Shown here piece by piece: positions 57,334 to 64,000 of a stretch of DNA of 64,000 bases. Origin of the DNA: Panax quinquefolius. Taxonomy: Eukaryota > Streptophyta > Magnoliopsida > Apiales > Araliaceae. Position 1 is the first letter of the stretch; every line of letters begins with the position of its first letter. Below the pieces are notes generated by a model. That model did not search any database and was not told the origin of the DNA. It worked only from the letters and a program-made list of their open reading frames with translations. The position numbers and the translations under genes are program-made. The stretch lies in assembly GCA_020205615.1 (NCBI GenBank), contig CM035165.1, positions 33,887,544-33,951,543 on the forward strand. Reading direction: 5' to 3'.

Positions 57334-59195
57334 TGTAATATTCATTCATAGCCTTGATCAAATTGCAAAAATAATGCGAGCGTGTAAAATCGAGTTTAAA
57401 AAATTTACAAACCATATACACGGATCATCCTTTATGCATAATTATTAATTAAGCGAAAAGATAAAGAATAAAATCATACCCTTGAAGATCGAGCTTCCTC
57501 GATGCAAGTTCACCTCCAAATCCTTTTCGCGTTCAATCTTGAATCCACGGGTTTGGTTCCTTCCTTTGATCAGCGTTAGCCACCCAAATGTTTGGCCTCT
57601 GAGGTGATCCACGAGGAAAAGAAAAATTGAAGAAGAAGGGTGTTTTTGCTAAACCCTAGTTTTCTATCTCTATATAAAAAGGCGTCTCTCTCCGACAATT
57701 GGAATTATTACGTATGTTGTAAAAATCGACAACCCCCCTCCACCCATAATAAGACTCCTCTTATTTATAGATGTGGGCAACCCACCTTAACAATTAAGGA
57801 ATTGGGTTTTTTTTAATTAATTAATTCTTTTAATTAATTAAGCTCCTAATCTTATTAGGGATAATTAATTAAACTCCTTTAATTAATTTTCCTTCTAATC
57901 CATTAGGAATAAATGAGAATACTTATATTAAATTAATTCCTAAACTCTTTTAGAAATTAAAATAATAATAATTGTAATAATATTAATAAGACTCCTCTTA
58001 TTAATTTATATTTAATATTTCTAAAATATTAAATAATAAATATTAAGCTATTTAATTTATTCTATCACCATAGATTAAATTAAATATACTTAACATATTA
58101 TTACGATTATGCCATTAACTTCTTAAATAATTATTCTTCCTTTTATGGTGTGACCCTTTAGGTTCTCCATATTAAGCCGGTTGTGAATAAATCAATTAGA
58201 ACAATTCTAATCTTATTTAAATAAATAAATTAAACAATTAATTTATTTAAATAAATAATATTTATTCTCTGATAAGGATAAGCCTCCTAGCGATCAGCGA
58301 CTTTCCGGATAATATAGATTTCAACATTAATCATTAAAACCCTTTGAGTAAATAGTTCTGCAAATGCAATTCAATCCTTCCACCACCATCTGATGTCCCG
58401 ATTAAATATAAGGCATGGAAATTCTTTATCGAAGTCTTATTTTATTTAATTATATGTATTTAAATCTTAAATGCACAACTCAAATAATGCAAATTAGAAA
58501 CTCCTTTCTAATTTCATTACGCCTTAACCAGGACTCTTTGGGTTGTCATTTATCGAATCACATAGGACATTTCTCTTCTTTTATTAGAAGTGGTAGATTC
58601 TTTATTGATCATACATTATCTCCATATACAACTTATTATACCCAAGCATACCCTTTGATATACCTAAGGGTCTTAAGGAATAAGTCAAAGTATAACTCAT
58701 CATACACAAGATACTATGATGATCTCAGTCAAGGATTACTTGTCTTACTATCACTCTGAGAATTCTATTGACGAGCAAATAAAAAACCATTAGGTATTCC
58801 TTAGCGAGCCACGTTCGATGAACTTATTCTCTAATAAGCACCTACATACTTGCTTTAGTGTCTCCACACAAATGATCGTGAGATCAATCATCCTCATCGA
58901 TGAAATGCAAGCAACGTATGTACCCGATCTATCAGGATTCACTAATCCCCGATTTAGTAATCCAATGATTGGGAACTATTTTAGTTTTAAAGCTTTCTAA
59001 AATTTAGATCTCATTAGAATGATCATCATTATTAAAAGCATTGCTTAAAAGGGTTTATCACTATTATAAACAAATCATGTAGATAATTAAAAGCCTCAAT
59101 AAATTAATACTTTTATTAATAAATGAATAAGATTGTAGATATGCTTTAAAAACATTTAATAAATTAATAATCTTTTTATTAATAAATGAATAAGA
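57334..59195 (-). mobile_element. 5' LTR of the copia element
   Basis: Collinear with 49932-51870 for over 1.7 kb. Its outer end is eroded: the last ~60 bases of the other LTR are replaced by a partial duplication of TATTAATAAATGAATAAGAT. The border at 59195 is therefore approximate. Confidence 0.8.
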
Positions 59196-59475
59196 TTATT
59201 GATTTAATTGAAACAATAAGTGAAATTTTAATCTCAAGTCTTCATTATTTAGTTTCATTCTAGGGATAGTTAGTAATAGTTTAATTAATTATTTTAATTA
59301 ATTCAAAATACTGAATTATTCGTTTAAATAAGATTAAATTGGTTATAGGTTAGAACTTGGTAATTCTCATTAAACAATTCTCTGTGGGAACGATACTCAA
59401 CTTATCATTATATTACTTGTTGATCATGTATACTTGCGTGTTGTGCGTACGTATTTAGATTTTACACCAACACAC
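59196..59475 (+). mobile_element. LTR (right part) of the Tat/Athila-like element
   Basis: Ends with CAATTCTCTGTGGGAACGAT and GATTTTACACCAACA, the usual U5 end pattern of this retroelement group. It continues 49219-49931 across the copia insertion. Confidence 0.55.
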
Positions 59476-59748
59476 GCATGTATATATGTTGGCAACAATA
59501 AAGAGAAAAAGTGTACATGGCCTTTGCCTATATAACCATCCGAGAAGCAAGAGAGAACTTAATTCGAGAGAAATCCCATTTGAAAGATCGATTAAAGAAG
59601 GAGAGAGAAGCCAAGAGAAAAGGAGAGTGAAAAAATAAAATGCGAAAAAAATCAAGTGCATTGTTTGGGTTTCATTACAGGTTTATTGTGGTGAGGTAAT
59701 TTGAGTGTTTACTTAAATTAAGATATATGTGTATTCTCTCAGTTTATT
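59476..59748 (+). promoter_or_regulatory. Possible host gene promoter and 5' leader, cut off by a retroelement
   Basis: CCTATATAACC near 59527 looks like a TATA box. It is followed by a purine-rich leader (GAGAGAGAAGCC type) and an ATG at 59640 opening a short frame MRKKSSALFGFHYR, next to a possible donor or acceptor context at 59680. The family B LTR starts at 59749. It could equally be part of an unrecognised repeat. Confidence 0.25.
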
Positions 59749-60161
59749 TGTAAGACCCCAACTTATTATTAATGAAATTTAATTTTCTCTATTTATTATT
59801 TTGAAATAGTAAGGGTTGATTTGATTAATGTGGATAGTTATGGGTAAAATACGCAAATATTTCAAAATAAGCAAGTGGTTATAAAATATTCATTGTTGTC
59901 GGGAATATTCGTTTTGTGGTAAAAAAATATTCTTCTTTGTCGGGAATATTAATCATACGACGGTATGATCTTTTCTTTTGTGGGCCCATAATGAAAAGCG
60001 ATTGGATGAAGAAAACGACAAATATAAGTTGTTTAAAAATAACGGCGTAGTTATTCTGAATTAATCTTTGTTAAAATACTAGGTGGTTAAAACACAAATG
60101 TTACTGCGGTATTGCACCATTATTGATTCTTACGTGAAGGCACTTACTCAATAATGGTTAT
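59749..60161 (+). mobile_element. Truncated family B LTR (first 413 bp)
   Basis: Starts TGTAAGACCCCAACTTATTA and matches the first ~440 bp of the adjacent LTR at 60162, then stops exactly where that LTR begins. It is the left side of an LTR into which a second family B element inserted. Confidence 0.88.
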
Positions 60162-61517
60162 TGTAAGACCCCAAATTATTAATAAATGAAATTTATTTTC
60201 CTCTATTTATTATTTTGAAATAGTAAGGGTTGATTTGATTAATGTGGATAGTTATGGGTAAAATCGCAAATATTTGAATAAGCAAGTGGTTATAAAATAT
60301 TCATTATTGTCGGGGAATATTCTTTTGGTCGTGGAATATTAAATGCTTTGTCGGGAAATATTTGTGCGGACAGTAGCGATCTTTTACGGGCCCCATAACG
60401 AAAGCGATTGGATGAAGAAAACGACAAATATAAGTTATTTATAAATAACAGGCGTGGTTATTCTGAATTATCTTGTTGGAATACCGATTGGTTAAAAACA
60501 CACTAATACGCTGCGTTGTTGAAGCAGATAGCACGGTATTGCACCAATTATTGATTCTTACGTACGTAGAAGGCACTACTCGATAATTGTTACGATAATT
60601 CTTATTCGATATTTTATTTTATTGATTCAATAATTCTTTGCGTTGATATTTTATATTCTTTGTTGTTTGATAAATTGTCATTACATAGTATTTTCCATTA
60701 TCGAAGCAATAATTCATATTATCTGAATAATATTATTAGAAAACAATATTGGTAATGTCTAGAAAGTTACATACAGGAGAGGTTTGGTCACCTAATTGCG
60801 GCGCCGATGAGAGAGAAATCTTTATTGGAAAACCCCTCTTTCACAGGAGCGGCACGGTTGCCGATCTTGTGATTCGTAATATTATTTGTGAATAATTAAT
60901 TATTGATTTATATGATGAGGAAAATATTGATTTTATGTGGATATAGATGGAGAAAATTTTAAATGACAATTGTTGAAAATTAATATTTTATCTTTTTACG
61001 ATAAAATAATTCATTTAAATATATTATTTTAATAATATATTAACGGTGATATTTTTATAATGAATGTGGGATATATGAGTATATGAGGAGGAAGAGTATT
61101 TTTGTGGCATTAAATGTTTAACACATATTTTGTGTGTTGGTGGACACAATTATTGACCGAAATTTGATTATAGCCTGTAAAATTGCTGGTTTATGGATTT
61201 CGGTCAATTTACATTTGGAATTTGGAAATATTTTCTTACTGCAAAGTTGTAGAAATTGAATTTCCTATAAAAAGTCGTGAGATTCGAATTTTTGATAAAA
61301 TGGCTATTTATTATGAATTATTGAAGTTAGAAGTTTCAAATAATTGATTTTGGAAGTTTAAAATATTTTAATTACAAAAAAACGTTTTTTTCATTTTGAA
61401 ACTCATTTAACATGTGATTAGGAGGCTGAATTCAGATTGTTAGTGTAAGTGTAAAAGTGGTAGAAAAATTATAATATATTATATTAAATTTTACCTTTGG
61501 TGTTCTAAGCATTTTCC

Positions 61518-61525
61518 TATAAATA
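61518..61525 (+). promoter_or_regulatory. TATA box of family B LTR
   Basis: TATAAATA in TTCCTATAAATAGGGTC. Confidence 0.7.
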
Positions 61526-62204
61526 GGGTCTTAGGTTAGAATTGAAAATCATACCGTAGAAGCTGAAGTTTTTTTCTCTCTATATTATCGGCGTATTCTT
61601 GTGAGTATTTTGAGTATACTTTGAGTATTGCTATACGGTGCAAGTTCAAGTCATAGCTTTATATTCGGTGTTTATTTAAAATCTTGTCTTTTCGAGGTAA
61701 GGGATGTTGTTTTATTCGAAAATGATATTATTTCTTCAATATCATTATCTTAAAATATTGGTTGGAAATTTTATCAAATTTGGAACTTTTTCATGTCGGG
61801 GTTACTATTCATGAGTTCTTATTCACGAGTTACTATTCACGACTTATTCACGATTCATGATGATGATGTTTTTTGGGAAATTTCTATCTTTTGGTGTCGG
61901 AGTTAATATTCACGTATACGGCACTATTCACGTATACGGCACTATTCACGAATACGACACTATTCACCGAAAAATGAAATTTCTTCTTTTTGTCCAAAAT
62001 ATCTATTATGGATACTAGCTTTGATTGTATCCATATTTTAATCATTCTTGAATTTTACTCCACTCTGATTACTTATGAAGTATTTTTGGACATGGATAAA
62101 ACAAAGTACGAATCCTTAATCCTTAATATTTGTTCTTTTGTTTCACTGGATTCGTTTTCTTTAAAATATTTTTCATCATCCTCTATCCTACATGATGATA
62201 TAAC

Positions 62205-62345
62205 TGAATATCTTTGGCCTGTAGTGCAAAGATGAATGATTTCGATGAATATCTTTGGCCCGTGCTGAAGATGCAAAGATGAACAGTGTTTAGATGAACA
62301 TGACCAATGATGAATATCTTTGGCACATAGTGCAAAGATGAATAT
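62205..62345 (+). repeat. Three ATCTTTGGCNCRTAGTGCAAAGAT hairpin-type repeats in LTR B
   Basis: Copies near 62210, 62250 and 62310. The arms ATCTTTG and CAAAGAT are exact in the first and third; the middle one has a short insertion (GTGCTGAAGATGC). Confidence 0.8.
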
Positions 62346-62917
62346 TTGATTCGAGATATATATTGATTGATATTACGGGATAAAAATATCGACGATGGAC
62401 TTTTAAATTCATATATAGAAGATAGTAGTTTGCATTCTCTACTTAACTCTTCTAATAAATTATTATTTCATTGCGAAGATTGATTTAAAACGCGGTTGTC
62501 TATTGTATTCTATTAGATTTTTCCTGTTGGAGACTAACGATAATTTGTTGTATATTATCTTAGTCATAATGTTCTTCTTGGGCTAGTTGAGCTCACCCTT
62601 TTCCTTGTTGTTCCATTTTTCTTCTCGGAGGCGAGAATGTAATTGCAGTACTTAGTCGGGGTATGGAATGAAGTTTCTAGAGAGAGTTATTTAGTAGTCC
62701 TCACAATTTTTGTAAAATAATGTATAAATAATTGTGATGAGGATTTATTTGGGTATATATATTGTCTAGAAGACAATAATTATATTTAAACTCACATTAT
62801 ATATGTTGTCGTATTTTGCACGATAAATGTATTAATAAAGTTGTAGTTATTTACGTACCATGTATTTGGCGACTCGAGAATGGGTTAGATGGAATGGACC
62901 TATTTTGGGGCGTCACG

Positions 62918-64000
62918 ATTTATATCGAGCTTAGGGATATGATCTCCGGCGAGATCGGGAATAGAACTAGGAGGGAGAGGCGAGTAAATCTTTCCATTAG
63001 TGTGTCCTACCTAAGCTTATTTGTTAGTTGGTTAGTATATAGGGATATTATGTGATATATTGATTTCCTTAATTAACCCTTATTTTATGATGTTTGAGAA
63101 TGTCGACCGAGAATATTAATGATGGAGTAAATGAGGCCGTGTGGAGATGCACCTGTACTTACCAACGAGGATAACGTGCAACAGTGGCAATGTACCTCCC
63201 CCGTGAACAACACCATTGAAAGCGGATGATGAGCGAGGGATTTTTAGAAGCTTTTTGCGATTCATGCAAAATCGCAGACGAGGAGACTCGTGTTCAAAAT
63301 ACTGAGGAGGAAATGATAGCAATTCACGGGTGGTCATAGCAAGCGATTCGAAGTTGGGACCACGAAATTTTAAGGGAAAGCCGGATCCGATCATGGCGGA
63401 AACATGGGTCAAGCAAATTACCAAGATATTCGATGTCTTGGGATGCACGGAGAAAAAAAGGTTCCATTCGCCACCTTTATGTTCGTGGCGAAGGCAGACT
63501 TGGTGGGAATCGTGAAGCGTACCCATCCAAATGCTTTCTCAAAGATGTCATGGGAGACATTTTAGAAAATAGTTCAATGACGAGTACATCCCTAAAAGTA
63601 TTCGTCGTATGAAGGAAGTGGAGTTTATTAGATCGAGCGAATAATATGACGGTGTCCCAAAGACGAGGCGAAAGTTCAGCGGAGTTATCGAGTTTGCACC
63701 CCATTTGGTGGAGAATGAGGAACGTTATGGCGGGATGTTTACGAGAGGTTTGAAACTTAGACATACGTCGATATCTCATTTCTCATAAATTTTCTCTCTA
63801 TTCAGATGTTGTCAATGTGGGGCTCGGTTGTTAAAGCGAGATAACGAAAATACGTTCAACCGAGGGACCATAACCGAGATCATACCAAGATATAGCGATC
63901 ATCGTAATAACGATAACCGGTGGAGAAAGAAGAATACGGACAAAGGCGGTAACCACTCGGTGGTAATCGTGGCCATGAAAATAGAAGAAGCGAGTCGGAG
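62918..64000 (+). mobile_element. Start of family B internal region with gag remnant
   Basis: Plus-strand pieces resemble gag of families A and B: ITKIFDVLGC (around 63418-63447), then ATFM and FNDEY-like pieces at 63470-63590, MKEVEFI at about 63610, and VENEERY-like near 63710. Frames are broken throughout. The element continues past the window end. Confidence 0.78.

Larger units (their letters stand above)
49932..59195 (-). mobile_element. Ty1/copia element on the minus strand, degenerate (9.3 kb)
   Basis: Direct repeats at 49932-51870 and 57334-59195 are its LTRs; shared words include GTTAGCCACCCAAATGTTTG and ATATTAAGCCGGTTGTGAAT. A polypurine tract (minus strand AGTGGGAGAT at about 51871-51881) and a primer site (minus strand TGGCATCGAGCC at 57312-57323) sit at the expected ends. 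Gag, integrase, RT and RNase H remnants occur in copia order on the minus strand. It sits inside the Tat/Athila-like LTR. Confidence 0.85.
60162..62917 (+). mobile_element. Family B LTR, complete (2.76 kb)
   Basis: Runs from TGTAAGACCCCAAATTATTA to GGGGCGTCACG, followed by a degenerate primer site (TTTATATCGAGC) and a gag remnant. The reverse complement occurs as the solo LTR at 24358-26961. TATA at 61518-61525. Hairpin-type words ATCTTTGGC...GCAAAGAT lie at 62208-62345. Confidence 0.9.

Noticed and set aside
63116..63526. Minus-strand frame of 136 codons
   Set aside because: Antisense to the family B gag remnant on the plus strand, which carries recognisable gag words.

Overview
This window is nuclear DNA from a flowering plant, most likely a eudicot. 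It is AT-rich, packed with nested LTR retrotransposons and CACTA transposons, and holds one intact intron-containing plant gene (a germin-like protein). Nearly every transposon reading frame is broken by stops, frameshifts or later insertions, so this looks like gene-poor, heterochromatin-like sequence. No species can be named from the sequence alone. Element names here (families A, B, C, D, F) are local labels.

Layout. 1-10171 (+): a tandem chromovirus-type Ty3/gypsy array of family A (LTR end, internal, complete LTR, second internal truncated in reverse transcriptase). 10172-11488 (-): a truncated LTR of related family B. 11489-33133 (-): a second gypsy element (family C), split by two insertions. 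A solo LTR (D, 12265-15180, 5-bp duplication ACCAA) sits in its RNase H. A 14.6-kb CACTA (En/Spm) transposon (16569-31146) sits in its protease. The CACTA carries a TNP2/DUF4218/DUF4216 transposase gene and a TnpA-like gene, both on the minus strand. It also has a duplicated left terminus, its own solo-LTR insertion (family B, 24358-26961, duplication GAAAC), and what reads as a captured fragment of a WNK-type protein kinase gene (29352-29532) with its intron.

33181-36307 is an unclassified LTR-like repeat. 36308-39051 holds the germin-like gene (exons 37819-37930 and 38048-38574) with a TATA box. 39052-39702 holds two foldback elements. 39763-44600 is AT-rich sequence carrying a CACTA-type MITE that is itself split by solo LTR F (40412-43401, duplication CTTAA). 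44640-46808 (-) is a hAT-type transposase pseudogene broken by a second MITE of the same family (45262-45907, duplication ATA). 46809-59475 is the 3' part of a Tat/Athila-like element whose LTR is interrupted by a degenerate 9.3-kb Ty1/copia element on the minus strand (49932-59195). 59476-59748 resembles a gene promoter and 5' leader. 59749-64000 is a family B LTR interrupted by a second family B element.

Order of events that can be read: family C inserted, then the CACTA into it, then the family B solo LTR into the CACTA. Independently, the MITEs entered the AT-rich fragment and the hAT gene, and LTR F entered the first MITE. The most unusual signals are the WNK-like gene capture, the duplicated CACTA terminus, and tandem inverted-repeat (potential hairpin) arrays inside the presumed transcribed leaders of the family A, B and F LTRs.
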